Shown: positions 32,410 to 41,352 of the stretch, in pieces
Layout of the letters: every line of letters begins with the position of its first letter
Position numbering within the stretch: the first letter of the stretch is position 1
Assembly: GCF_004297405.1 (NCBI RefSeq)
Contig: NZ_SCVC01000032.1
Location: forward strand, 1 to 64,000
DNA length: 64,000 bases
Direction: 5' to 3'
From: Reyranella sp.
GTDB taxonomy: Bacteria; Pseudomonadota; Alphaproteobacteria; Reyranellales; Reyranellaceae
Made by a program: the position numbers and the translations under genes
Notes under the pieces: generated by a model
The model's input: only the letters and a program-made list of their open reading frames with translations
What the model was told of the DNA's origin: nothing
The model's database searches: none

Positions 32410-33393
32410 TCAAAGGGTTGGCTTCATGCCGAGCCCTTGCAGCGTCGCCTGCCACTTCTTCATATGCGCCGCGAGACGCTCGGCACAGACGGCCGGCGTC
32501 GAGGTTTCGACCTCGAGGCCGAGCTGGGCAAGCTGATGGCTGACTTCCTTGTCCTTCAGTACGGCGGTGAGAGCACCATTCCAGAGATCGACCAGAGGTG
32601 GAGGCGTGTTGGCGGCGGCGAAGAATCCGTACCATTCCTCCATGGTGAGGCCCGGATAACCGGCCTCTTTCGCTGTCGGCAGGTCGGGCGCAACCGAGAC
32701 TCGCCTGGAGCCGGAGGTGGCGAGAACGCGCACGCGGTTGCCACGATGCGCTACCAGAAAAGAGGTGAGACCCGCGACGCCCGCCGGCACCTTGCCGGCT
32801 TCCATGTCGGTCACGAGCGGCGCAGTGCCACGGAAAGCCTGGCCCTCCATGGGCACACCGAACTCCCGGCCGAGCGCACGCGTGTAGAACTGCAGCATGG
32901 CGTCGCTGGCCGTCGTGCCGATCTTGTTGCGTCCCGGTTCGCCGGCCTTCAACCACTCGACATACTCCGCGATAGTCGCGACACCGATCTTGGGTGAGAC
33001 GGCGAAGGCGTCGATATAGGTGCCGGCGGTGGTAACTGGCGCCAGGTCGGTGGCCGGATCGAAGGGATAGGCGGGCGCGAAGAGCTTGGCGACCAGCGAG
33101 GGTGTCGGCATGAAGGCGACCATGCCGCCGTCGGTGCCGCCGAACTTGAGCGCTTCGCCAGCCGCCGCACCCGTACCGCCCGGGCGATTCTCGACAGTGA
33201 CCCTTCGCCCGACCCGACGCTCGAGTGCAGTGGCGATGAGCCGGGCCATGACATCGGAGCCGCCTCCTGCCGCGAAGCCGACGACGATCCGCAATACTCG
33301 ATCGGGCAGACTGGTCTGCGCATGCGCCAAGGCAGGGGCTGCTAGTGCTGCGCCGAGGATCGATCGGCGGAGGAGGGGTTTCGTCGATGTCAC
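32410..33393 (-). CDS. Bug/TctC-family periplasmic solute-binding protein
   Basis: This is a 327-residue protein with signal LLRRSILGAALAAPALAHAQ and the Bug core RVLRIVVGFAAGGGSDVMAR and ENRPGGTGAA. I prefer the GTG start (VTSTKPLLRRS) with CGAAAG ahead of it; the track begins 12 codons earlier at a TTG with an atypical leader. It shares the fold of the other two Bug proteins in this window. No permease genes are adjacent. It lies 30 bases ahead of the VOC gene and may be co-transcribed with the flavin monooxygenase gene upstream. Confidence 0.85.
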   Translation of the reverse strand: MTSTKPLLRRSILGAALAAPALAHAQTSLPDRVLRIVVGFAAGGGSDVMARLIATALERRVGRRVTVENRPGGTGAAAGEALKFGGTDGGMVAFMPTPSLVAKLFAPAYPFDPATDLAPVTTAGTYIDAFAVSPKIGVATIAEYVEWLKAGEPGRNKIGTTASDAMLQFYTRALGREFGVPMEGQAFRGTAPLVTDMEAGKVPAGVAGLTSFLVAHRGNRVRVLATSGSRRVSVAPDLPTAKEAGYPGLTMEEWYGFFAAANTPPPLVDLWNGALTAVLKDKEVSHQLAQLGLEVETSTPAVCAERLAAHMKKWQATLQGLGMKPTL

Positions 33394-33441
33394 CTTTCGA
33401 GGATGCCGCAGGTCATGCGCTCGCGGCAAGAGATTGGTGCC

Positions 33442-34761
33442 TCAATGATGCGTAGTTGGACGTGGTAAACCGAAATGATCGCGCAACGTTTTGCCTTCAT
33501 AGGCGCTGCGGAAAAGTCCACGCTTCTGCAACAGCGGAACCACTTCTGCGACGAAGACGTCGAGCATCGACGGCAGCAGCGGCGGCATCAGATTGAAGCC
33601 GTCGGCAGCACCGTCGTTAAACCAGTCCTCGATCAGATCGGCGATCTGCTCGGGCGTGCCGGCGGTGGTGAAGTGGCCGCGCGCGCCGGCGAGGTAAGCG
33701 AGAAGCTGGCGTAGTGTGTATTTCTCGCGACGGACCAGTCCCACGATCACCTCAGTGCGGCTGCGGGCCGCCTGCACGGTACCAGGATCAGGGAAGTCCT
33801 CTGGCGTCAGCGGCCTGTCGAGTGGGAGATGTGAGAAATCGTGACCGCCGAAGCGACCGCTCAGCCGTTTGCGTCCCACCTCGGGATCGGTGAGCTCGTT
33901 CAGATCGCGCGCCAGGTGTTGCGCCTCGGCCTCGGTCGACGCGATAACCGGACTGAGGCCAGGCAGGATCATCACGTGTTCGGGCTTGCGGCCCTCGGCT
34001 GCCGCCAGCGCCTTCAGGTCGGCGTAGAAATCCTGCGCTGTCTTCTTCTCCATCTGCGCCGTGAACACCGCCTCGGCGTGGCGGGCGGCGAAGCGGCGTC
34101 CGGTGTCGGAGGAACCGGCTTGCACGAACACCGGACGGCCCTGTGGGCCACGCGGCATGTTGAGCGGACCTGCGACGCGATAGTATTTGCCCTCATGGTT
34201 GATCGGCCGGATGCGATCGGCCCGGGCATAGTGACCGCTCACCCGGTCGTCGAGCACGGCGTCGTCGGCCCAGCTATCCCACAGGGCTTTCACGACCTGG
34301 ACGAATTCCTCGCCGCGCTCGTAGCGTTCATCGTGGCTGACCAGACTCTCGCCTCCATAATTGCGCGCGGCAGCGGCGAGCCAGGAGGTCACGATATTCC
34401 AGCCGACACGGCCGCCGCTGATATGGTCGAGGGAGCCGAAATGGCGGGCGAGATTGAAGGGCTCGGAATAGGTCGTCGACGCCGTTGCGATCAGACCGAT
34501 ATGGCTGGTCGAGCCGGCGATGGCGCCGAGCGTCGTGATCGGCTCGAGCCAGGTGCTGGCGGCATGCGCCACGGTGTCCATCAGCGCCAGGGTGTCGGCC
34601 AGGAAGATCGAATCGAAAAGACCGGCTTCGGCGCGACGTGCAAGATCGCGAAAGTACTCGATGTCGGTCAGCGCAAGGGCTGAAGAGTCGGGATGCCGCC
34701 ACGAGGCTTCGTGATGGCCGCGGCTCTGGATGAAAAGATTGAGGTGGATCTGTCGCTTCAT
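33442..34761 (-). CDS. LLM-class FMN-dependent monooxygenase (NtaA/SnaA/DszA type)
   Basis: This 439-residue flavin-dependent, FMNH2-using monooxygenase starts at MKRQIHLNLFIQ, with GTGAGGGG just ahead; the track start is 26 codons further up. Hallmarks are SGGRVGWNIVTSW, the GPQGRPVFVQAGSSDTGRRF region and FNLMPPLLPSMLDVF near the end. Members oxidise sulfonates, nitrilotriacetate or dibenzothiophene with a separate flavin reductase, which is not encoded here. The start lies four bases after the stop of the fused ABC exporter, indicating a shared transcript. Confidence 0.88.
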   Translation of the reverse strand: MKRQIHLNLFIQSRGHHEASWRHPDSSALALTDIEYFRDLARRAEAGLFDSIFLADTLALMDTVAHAASTWLEPITTLGAIAGSTSHIGLIATASTTYSEPFNLARHFGSLDHISGGRVGWNIVTSWLAAAARNYGGESLVSHDERYERGEEFVQVVKALWDSWADDAVLDDRVSGHYARADRIRPINHEGKYYRVAGPLNMPRGPQGRPVFVQAGSSDTGRRFAARHAEAVFTAQMEKKTAQDFYADLKALAAAEGRKPEHVMILPGLSPVIASTEAEAQHLARDLNELTDPEVGRKRLSGRFGGHDFSHLPLDRPLTPEDFPDPGTVQAARSRTEVIVGLVRREKYTLRQLLAYLAGARGHFTTAGTPEQIADLIEDWFNDGAADGFNLMPPLLPSMLDVFVAEVVPLLQKRGLFRSAYEGKTLRDHFGLPRPTTHH

Positions 34762-34765
34762 CCCC

Positions 34766-37700
34766 TCACTGTGCCGCGGGCGCGTAGACGGCGGCAAGCT
34801 GGCGTGAAACCAATCGTGCGTAGAGTCCGCCACGCGCAAGGAGCGAAGCGTGCGTTCCGCTTTCCGCTACGCGGCCTTCGTTGAGCACCACGATCAGATC
34901 GGCATCGCGCACGGTCGAGAGGCGATGGGCGATCACGATGGTGGTGCGATCGGCCTTCAGCACGTCGAGCGCGCGCCGCACGGCCTGTTCGTTCACCGCA
35001 TCGAGATGCGAGGTCGCTTCGTCGAGGATCAGGATCGGCGCATCCTTGAGGAAGGCGCGGGCGATCGCGACTCGCTGGCGCTGGCCACCGCTGAGACTGG
35101 TGCCACGTTCGCCGACCGGCGAGTCGAGACCTTCGGGCAGGGCGGCCACGAGTTCGCTGAGCGATGCATGCTCGATGGCGGCCTGCAATTCGGTTTCCGT
35201 GGCGTCGGGCCGAGCGATCAGGATGTTGGCGCGCAGCGTGTCGTTGAACAGGTACGTGTCCTGCGCGACGAGGGCCACGAGACCACGCAGGGCATCGAGC
35301 TTGTAGTTCTTGAGATCGGCACCGTTCAGCAGGATGCGGCCGGAGTCGGGATCCCAGAAGCGCATCAGGAGCTGCGCGGTCGTCGTCTTGCCGGCGCCCG
35401 AGGTGCCGACCAGGGCAATCGTCTTGCCGGCAGGAATGTCGAAGCTGACTTCGCTCAGCGCGCGGCGCGTCTGGCCGGGATAGGTGAAGGTCACCTTTTC
35501 GAGCGAAAGGGCGGCTGCCCCTCGCGTGACCGGGACGCCGGGGCCGTCGCGTACCGGGATCGGCTCGTTGGCCAGCGCATAGACACGACGGGTCGCGCCC
35601 AGCGTGTCGGCAAGCTGGCGGCCGATCTGCGCGATCTCGGAGACCGGCAGGAAGGCCGCCATTGCAAGGATGGTCATCAGCGGCAGCAGGCCCGGATCGA
35701 GCGCACCCTGCGCGGACAGGACCGCGCCGACCACGACGACCGCCAGGCCGCCCAGTCCGGTCAGCACTTCGAGGATCGCATGTTGAAGCGTGAGTTCGCT
35801 GAAGAAGGGCAGACGCAGCGAGATATGGCGCTGCGAGAGCTGGTCGAGCTTGTCGCCGCGCAAGTTCTCCTGCTGGAAGGCCACGATCTCGCCCAGACCC
35901 TGTACCGAGTCGACGGCAAAGGCGCCCAGCTCACCAGCGGCTTCGCGGGCCTGGCTGCCGAGCTTGTCGACGCGCTTTCGCATCAGGAAGGGGCTGAGGC
36001 CCACCGCCAGCAGGAACGGCACCAAGGCAAGCGCGAGCCAGCCGTTGGCTGTGGCGAGTGCTGCGACCACGACGGCCGGCACCAGGATCGCGACGAAGGC
36101 CGGCGCCACGGTGTGGGCGAAGAAGTATTCCACCAGCTCGATATCGTGGGTGGCCAGCGCCATCAGATCGCCTGTGCGGCGGCGTGTGAGATAGGCCGGG
36201 GCCAGCGCGTCGAGCTTGCGGAAGGCGTCGATGCGCATCTCGGCCAACAGGCGGAAGGCCATGTCGTGGGCCAACCAGGATTCCAGCCAGTGCAGCAGGC
36301 CAGAGAGTGGCGCCAGCACCGCGAGCGCGATGGCGAGCCCGCCATAGGGCTGGTGGTTCTTGAGCGCCAGTACGATCAGCGCCGACAGCACGCCGATGCC
36401 GATGAAGGCGACAACGCGCAACACACCCAGGATGAAGGTCGCAGTGAGCTTGCCCTTCCACGGCATGATGACCTTCATCAGCGCCGCGACCACCTGATAC
36501 CAGGTGAGCCCCTCGGCCTTGATGATGCCTTCGGTCACCAGCTTCACCGCGCCGCCTGGCGTATTGGCGACGGTCTCGGCGCGGGTCGGAACGTCGATCA
36601 CGTCGGCTGCCGCGGAGACTTGCTGCTCACGCGCCTGCTCGGCCATCAGCCGGGCATAGACGCCGCCCTGGTTCATCAGCGGCCCATGCTTGCCTTCCTC
36701 GGCGACATGGCCACGGTCGAGCACCAGAATGCGATCGCAGTCGATGACGCTCGACAGGCGATGGGCCAGGATGATCGTCGTGCGGCCTTGCATCAGGCGG
36801 TCCAGCGCTTCCTGGATCACGGCCTCGTTTTCGGCATCGACGGCGGAGAGCGCTTCGTCGAGCACCAGGATCGGCGTGTCGCGCAACAGAGCGCGGGCGA
36901 TCGCCAGACGCTGGCGCTGGCCGCCAGAGAGCTTGATGCCCTTCTCGCCGATCACCGTCTGATAGCCCTGCGGCAGGCTCAGGATGAACTCGTGGATGTT
37001 GGCGGCGCGGGCAGCGTCCTCCATTTCTTCCTGTGATGCGCCCGGCTTGCCCAGCCGGATGTTCTCCTCGACCGTGCCATGGAACAGGAACGTGTCCTGG
37101 TTCACCACCGAGATCAGGGAACGGATCTGTGCAAAGGAAAGCGAGCGCAGATCATGGCCGCCCAGCAGGATGCGGCCCTGGTCGGGATCGTAGAAGCGCA
37201 GCAGCAGACGCACGATCGACGACTTGCCGCCGCCCGAGGAGCCGACCAGGCCCAGCCGCTCACCGGCGGCTGCGGTGAAGGTGAGGTTGTCGTGCACGGT
37301 GCGGCGCGTGCCAGGATAGGCGAAGCGCACGTTCTCGAAAGTGATAGTGGGGGCCAGCACCGTGCTGAGCGTTGCCGGTGGCGCATCGGCCACGGAAGGC
37401 TTGTCGTCGAGAATGCGATAGATGCCCTGCGCCGCCGAGAGGCCGACCATGCCCTGGTGCAACACGGAGCGCAGTTCGCGCATCGGCCGGAAGATCTCGA
37501 TGCCGAGCATCAGGATCACCAGCAGGGCGGTGAGCGACATGGCGCCGGCTTCGACCCTCGAGGCGCCGTAGATCAGCGCTGCGGCGGCACCGCCGGCGAT
37601 CGACGTATCGGTGATGCCGCGCGCCAGCGAGTTGGTGCCCAGCACCCACATGGTGCGGCGGAAGAGATCGCGTGCTTCGACTTCGAGCTTGTCGGCGCGC

Positions 37701-38347
37701 GCCTTGCCCTGGCCGAAGGCCTTGAGCGTCGCGAGGCCCTGGATGGAGTCAAGGAATTCGGCCGCGAAGGACTTGTACGCCGTCATGCGCGCGATCGAGG
37801 CCCGCACGTCCCATTTGTGCCAGAGCGCGGGGGCGAACAGGGCCAGCAATGCGAAGCCCAGCATCACCGTCGCGACTGGCAGGTCGATGAAGGCGACGAC
37901 AACGAAGATCAGCAAAGGCGAAAGCAGTGCGATCATGAACTGCGGCAGGAACTGGCCAAAATAGGTTTCGAGCTGTTCGACGCCATCGATCATCGAAAGC
38001 GTGAGGCCGCCCGAGCGCTGGCGGCCGACCGTTCCTGGTCCAAGCGAGGCCACCTTGTCGTAGAGTGTCCGGCGCAGCGCCTTCTGAACCCTCGCCGCCG
38101 TCTCGTGTGCCATGACAGCGCGCCAATGCTCGGCGCCGCCGCGCAGCACCATAACGACGGCGATCAGCATCACCGGCAGCACCAGCTCCTGCAGAGGTTT
38201 GCCCGCGAAGACCTGGCCGATCAGCCAGCCCAACAGGGCGAGGCGGGCAATGCCGAGCCCGACGCCCAGCAGGCCAACGGCGACAGTAGCGGTGATGCGG
38301 GCGCGGACGCCCCGGGTGAACACGAGCAGGCGCGGTTCGATGTGCAT
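34766..38347 (-). CDS. Fused two-half ABC exporter, CydD-CydC-like
   Basis: This 1193-residue protein contains two complete exporter halves in one chain: six helices and an ATPase domain, then a second set. First half: Walker A GSSGGGKSS, signature LSGGQRQR, Walker B VLDEAL. Second half: GTSGAGKTT, LSGGQRQR, ILDEAT. Both sites look competent. The first half resembles CydD (SIQGLATLKAFGQGKARAD). CydDC normally consists of two separate subunits that export cysteine or glutathione for cytochrome bd assembly; no cyd oxidase genes are near. A helix-rich linker of about 50 residues joins the halves. It is divergent from a LysR gene. Confidence 0.82.
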   Translation of the reverse strand: MHIEPRLLVFTRGVRARITATVAVGLLGVGLGIARLALLGWLIGQVFAGKPLQELVLPVMLIAVVMVLRGGAEHWRAVMAHETAARVQKALRRTLYDKVASLGPGTVGRQRSGGLTLSMIDGVEQLETYFGQFLPQFMIALLSPLLIFVVVAFIDLPVATVMLGFALLALFAPALWHKWDVRASIARMTAYKSFAAEFLDSIQGLATLKAFGQGKARADKLEVEARDLFRRTMWVLGTNSLARGITDTSIAGGAAAALIYGASRVEAGAMSLTALLVILMLGIEIFRPMRELRSVLHQGMVGLSAAQGIYRILDDKPSVADAPPATLSTVLAPTITFENVRFAYPGTRRTVHDNLTFTAAAGERLGLVGSSGGGKSSIVRLLLRFYDPDQGRILLGGHDLRSLSFAQIRSLISVVNQDTFLFHGTVEENIRLGKPGASQEEMEDAARAANIHEFILSLPQGYQTVIGEKGIKLSGGQRQRLAIARALLRDTPILVLDEALSAVDAENEAVIQEALDRLMQGRTTIILAHRLSSVIDCDRILVLDRGHVAEEGKHGPLMNQGGVYARLMAEQAREQQVSAAADVIDVPTRAETVANTPGGAVKLVTEGIIKAEGLTWYQVVAALMKVIMPWKGKLTATFILGVLRVVAFIGIGVLSALIVLALKNHQPYGGLAIALAVLAPLSGLLHWLESWLAHDMAFRLLAEMRIDAFRKLDALAPAYLTRRRTGDLMALATHDIELVEYFFAHTVAPAFVAILVPAVVVAALATANGWLALALVPFLLAVGLSPFLMRKRVDKLGSQAREAAGELGAFAVDSVQGLGEIVAFQQENLRGDKLDQLSQRHISLRLPFFSELTLQHAILEVLTGLGGLAVVVVGAVLSAQGALDPGLLPLMTILAMAAFLPVSEIAQIGRQLADTLGATRRVYALANEPIPVRDGPGVPVTRGAAALSLEKVTFTYPGQTRRALSEVSFDIPAGKTIALVGTSGAGKTTTAQLLMRFWDPDSGRILLNGADLKNYKLDALRGLVALVAQDTYLFNDTLRANILIARPDATETELQAAIEHASLSELVAALPEGLDSPVGERGTSLSGGQRQRVAIARAFLKDAPILILDEATSHLDAVNEQAVRRALDVLKADRTTIVIAHRLSTVRDADLIVVLNEGRVAESGTHASLLARGGLYARLVSRQLAAVYAPAAQ

Positions 38348-38403
38348 GGGAGAATGCTAGGTCGAACATCCCTATTCGTCAGTCCACAAAATGGAAAAGT
38401 CGC

Positions 38404-38419
38404 TGTACAATTCTGTACA
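38404..38419. promoter_or_regulatory. Operator-like repeat TGTACA-N4-TGTACA at LysR start
   Basis: Two copies of the palindromic hexamer TGTACA flank ATTC; the second overlaps the first base of the LysR ATG. Such a site would block its own gene's translation start region and promoter, consistent with autoregulation. It also lies in the short divergent gap to the fused ABC exporter, so could control both. Confidence 0.4.
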
Positions 38420-39318
38420 TGGACCCCAACTGGGACGATCTCCGCGTTTTCCTCGCTTTGGCGCGCGAAGGCACGCTGACCACGGCGGCCCGGGCGCTGG
38501 GCGTCAGCCATCCGACCGTGTCGCGCCGCGTGGCGGTGCTCGAAAGGCAGATCGGTGCCCGACTGTTCGAGCGGCTGCCCGATCGCTTCGTGCCGACCAG
38601 CGCCGGCGAGGAGCTGCTGGCCGATACCGAGGCGATGGAGAAGGCCGCCCATTCGATCCACCGCCGCAGTGCAGGCCTCAGCGATACGGTGAGCGGCACG
38701 GTGCGGCTCTCCGCGGGCGAGGCGATGGCGGCCCTGATCGCCCGCCACCTCGCCGAGCTACGCGGAAAGCTGAAGCAGATCGAATTCGAGGTGATTGCCA
38801 GCCATACGCTGGCCAACCTGTCGCGGCGGGAGGCCGATCTCCTGATCCGCGAGCAGGTGCCGGAGCTGGGCGGCATCGTGGCGCGCAAGCTGGGTCGCGT
38901 TGCCTACGCGATCTACGCGGCCCGTGATTTTCCGGTAGGCCGCCCGGCCAAGGCCGATCCGGTGGCAGCCCTCGTCGACCACCCCTGGCTCGGCTTCGAC
39001 GACGACCACGGCTACATGCCGGGTCAGCAATGGCTGCTCGAGCGTTTGGCCGGCCGACGGTTAGCGGTGCGGGGCAACAATTGGCTGGTGTTGCACGAGG
39101 CGACGCGCGCCGGTGCGGGCCTCGCCGTGTTGCCCTGCTATCTCGGCGACCCGGACCCGGCCTTGAAGCGCGTGGGCGGAGTCATTGCTGAAGTCTTCGC
39201 CGACCAGTGGCTTCTCGTACATCGCGATCTGCGTGCGTTGCCGCGGGTGCGCGCCGTCATGGACGCCGTGATCGAACTCTTCCATCGCGAGCGAGCGCGG
39301 CTGGAAGGGCGGTCGTAG
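38419..39318 (+). CDS. LysR family transcriptional regulator
   Basis: This 299-residue regulator has an N-terminal winged helix (DLRVFLALAREGTLTTAARA, then SHPTVSRRVAVLERQIG) and a two-lobed effector domain. The helix-turn-helix matches the GcvA/YhjC-like branch. It is divergent from the fused ABC exporter, 71 bases away, and probably controls that operon including the flavin monooxygenase gene. The palindromic TGTACA pair at its start may be its operator. The ligand is unknown. Confidence 0.87.
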   Translation: MDPNWDDLRVFLALAREGTLTTAARALGVSHPTVSRRVAVLERQIGARLFERLPDRFVPTSAGEELLADTEAMEKAAHSIHRRSAGLSDTVSGTVRLSAGEAMAALIARHLAELRGKLKQIEFEVIASHTLANLSRREADLLIREQVPELGGIVARKLGRVAYAIYAARDFPVGRPAKADPVAALVDHPWLGFDDDHGYMPGQQWLLERLAGRRLAVRGNNWLVLHEATRAGAGLAVLPCYLGDPDPALKRVGGVIAEVFADQWLLVHRDLRALPRVRAVMDAVIELFHRERARLEGRS

Positions 39319-39339
39319 CGCTGCAGTGATTCGCCGGCG

Positions 39340-40437
39340 TCAGGCAGCGATGCGATAGCGCGTCACTGCCTCTTCGTTCCACTCGATCCCTGTCCCGGGC
39401 CGCTCTGGAATTTCGACGTACCCCGCCTTCACGGCGAAAGGTTCCTTGAGGATCGGGTCCGCCCAATCCTGCCATTCCAGCCAATGCGCGGTCTCGCTTA
39501 CACGCATCAGGTGCGCCGACACTTCGGGATAGAGGTGCGTTGAAATCTGGATGCCGGCCGCTGCCGCGATCGGCGCGGCGCGCAGCCAGCCGCTGACCCC
39601 GCCGATGCGCATGAGGTCGGGCATGACATAGTCGCCAGCACCGCCCTTGATCGCCGCGAACAGATCGCGTGGTCCGTAGAAATTCTCTCCGAGCTGGAGC
39701 GGTGTCCTGAGCTCGCGGGCCAACTGGGCGTAGCCCGCCAGATTGTCGTAGACGATGGGTTCTTCGAACCAATAGAGGCCCTGGTCGTCGAGGGCATGGC
39801 AGCGCATGAGAGCGTCGCCCAGCGACAGACCCTGATTGAAGTCCACCATCAGCTTGACCTCGTCGCCGGCTCCCTTGCGCACTTCGCGGATGGCTGCCAG
39901 GTCGTCGGCCAGGCGGTCGCGGCCGAGGCGAAGCTTCAGAGCGCCGAAGCCGCCTTCGGCCACAAGCGAGGCTGCCTCCTCGGCGAGTGTCCCCACATCG
40001 GTCAGCCACAGCCCGTTGCTGTTGTAGGCAGGAACCGGACCGAGCGATCCGCCCAGCAGGGTTGCGAGCGGCAGTCCTGCTGCCTTGGCCAGCGCATCCC
40101 ACAACGCCATGTCGAGTCCCGCCACGGCGATGGCGGCGACGCCGCCGTAGCCGACGAGGTTGAGCGATCGGCGGTTTGTCTGGAAGGCATCGAGCGGCGA
40201 TAGCGCCGCGCCCGTGCAGGCTGCGGCGAGGTCGCGGATCGCCGGCGCGATGTAGCGCACGGAGTTCACGAGGTAGGGTTCCAGATAGCTGCGGCCGACG
40301 ATGTCCCCACTCGTATGCAAGTCGATGAGGATCATCGGCCAGTTGTCGAAGCGGCCGACCTTGGAAACGACAGGCCGCCGCAGCGGTACGGAGACCGCCC
40401 GAACATCGACCGACTTCACTGTTATCGACGTCACCAT
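39340..40437 (-). CDS. Enolase-superfamily (mandelate racemase/muconate lactonizing) enzyme
   Basis: This 365-residue protein begins with the MLE N-terminal domain and continues in a TIM barrel. Candidate active-site elements are GALKLRLGRD (K-x-R where many have K-x-K), LMVDFNQG (metal Asp), YWFEEPIVYD (metal Glu), a third ligand in YVMPDLMRIGG, and STHLYPE with the catalytic His. This is the mandelate racemase/sugar-acid dehydratase subgroup. I start at the ATG after GGGGGA, not 19 codons upstream. It is divergent from a TetR regulator. The substrate, probably a hydroxy or sugar acid, is not fixed by sequence. Confidence 0.85.
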   Translation of the reverse strand: MVTSITVKSVDVRAVSVPLRRPVVSKVGRFDNWPMILIDLHTSGDIVGRSYLEPYLVNSVRYIAPAIRDLAAACTGAALSPLDAFQTNRRSLNLVGYGGVAAIAVAGLDMALWDALAKAAGLPLATLLGGSLGPVPAYNSNGLWLTDVGTLAEEAASLVAEGGFGALKLRLGRDRLADDLAAIREVRKGAGDEVKLMVDFNQGLSLGDALMRCHALDDQGLYWFEEPIVYDNLAGYAQLARELRTPLQLGENFYGPRDLFAAIKGGAGDYVMPDLMRIGGVSGWLRAAPIAAAAGIQISTHLYPEVSAHLMRVSETAHWLEWQDWADPILKEPFAVKAGYVEIPERPGTGIEWNEEAVTRYRIAA

Positions 40438-40455
40438 GGCGACATCCCCCGGTCT

Positions 40456-40476
40456 GCCAATCGACACCCGATTGGC
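40456..40476. promoter_or_regulatory. Operator-like dyad GCCAATCG-N5-CGATTGGC
   Basis: This is a perfect eight-base inverted repeat with a five-base centre in the gap between the enolase-superfamily gene and the divergent TetR gene. Its length and symmetry suit a TetR dimer. It lies 18 bases ahead of the enolase-superfamily ATG. Confidence 0.45.
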
Positions 40477-40508
40477 GCGGATGGGGGAGCACAAGTAAAC
40501 TCACTAGT

Positions 40509-40518
40509 CGGTATACCG
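40509..40518. promoter_or_regulatory. Palindrome CGGTATACCG ahead of the TetR gene
   Basis: This ten-base perfect palindrome ends 22 bases before the TetR ATG, close to where its promoter is expected. It is a second candidate operator in the same divergent gap and differs in sequence from the first dyad, so at most one may be the true TetR site. Confidence 0.35.
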
Positions 40519-40540
40519 CGAACTGCGGAGGCATGGCCCG

Positions 40541-41149
40541 ATGCCAAGGCAAGCCGGTGACACGAGGCGGCGGATCGTCGAAGCCGCCTACTATCTCTTC
40601 TACAGGCGCGGCTTCGCCCGCGTCGGCGTCGACGAGATTGCGGCCCGCGCCCGCATTACCAAGCGGACGCTCTATGCGCATTTCCGCAGCAAGGACGATC
40701 TGCTCGCCGCGGCGCTGCACGGCCAAGGCGACTTCGACCTGGCCCGGCTGCAGGTCATCGCGCGACATTTTCCGCCTGCCGTCGGGCCGATGCTCGACTC
40801 GTTCTTCGGTCAGCTCGCGGAGTGGGCCGCTACGCCGGGCTGGTCGGGCTCGGGGTTCACGCGCGTGGTCGTCGAGCTTGCCGACCTGCCGGGACATCCG
40901 GCACGGGCCATCGCTCGTCGCGCCAAGAACGTGACCGAGCACTGGCTGACCGATCAGTTGGCCAGTCGGCACGTTGCCGGACCTGGGCAATGCGCCAAAG
41001 AGATCATGGTGCTCATGGAGGGCGCGATGATCCTGATGCTGATGCACGGAGATCGCAGCTATGCCGATGTCGCGGCCCGGGCAGCGCGGCGGCTGGTGGA
41101 GCCTGCACGGGCCAGCGGGACGCGACGGAAATCTCCGGCTCGCCCATAA
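40541..41149 (+). CDS. TetR/AcrR family transcriptional regulator
   Basis: This 202-residue repressor has a TetR helix-turn-helix at its N-terminus (RIVEAAYYLFYRRGFARVGV, then ITKRTLYAHFRSKDDLLAAAL). The ligand-binding C-terminal domain is mostly helical. It is divergent from the enolase-superfamily gene and precedes a branched-chain-type binding protein gene by about 200 bases. It most likely controls the divergent enzyme; its ligand may be the enzyme's substrate. Confidence 0.87.
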   Translation: MPRQAGDTRRRIVEAAYYLFYRRGFARVGVDEIAARARITKRTLYAHFRSKDDLLAAALHGQGDFDLARLQVIARHFPPAVGPMLDSFFGQLAEWAATPGWSGSGFTRVVVELADLPGHPARAIARRAKNVTEHWLTDQLASRHVAGPGQCAKEIMVLMEGAMILMLMHGDRSYADVAARAARRLVEPARASGTRRKSPARP

Positions 41150-41352
41150 GCGACTTTACTCAGGCGAAACGTCACCGAGTCTGGCTTTCGTTACCCTGGC
41201 GGCGGCTGCGGAAGGGGCGTCGACACACCGCAGCGCGAGCCTTCTGGCGCAAGTCTGATCGTATGGTGGAAGGTGGCGCGCGTTCGGCCTTCTTTTCGCT
41301 GCCGATACCCGACAAGCTTTCGGACGATCTCAACAATGGGAGTGAATCGTCC

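Noticed and set aside
34850-37036. Plus-strand ORF of 728 residues
   Set aside because: It is antisense to the fused ABC exporter; the repeats in it mirror the two ATPase domains.
40822-41352. Long N-terminal extension of the branched-chain-type binding protein
   Set aside because: It passes through the TetR gene in another frame and would place the signal peptide inside the protein.
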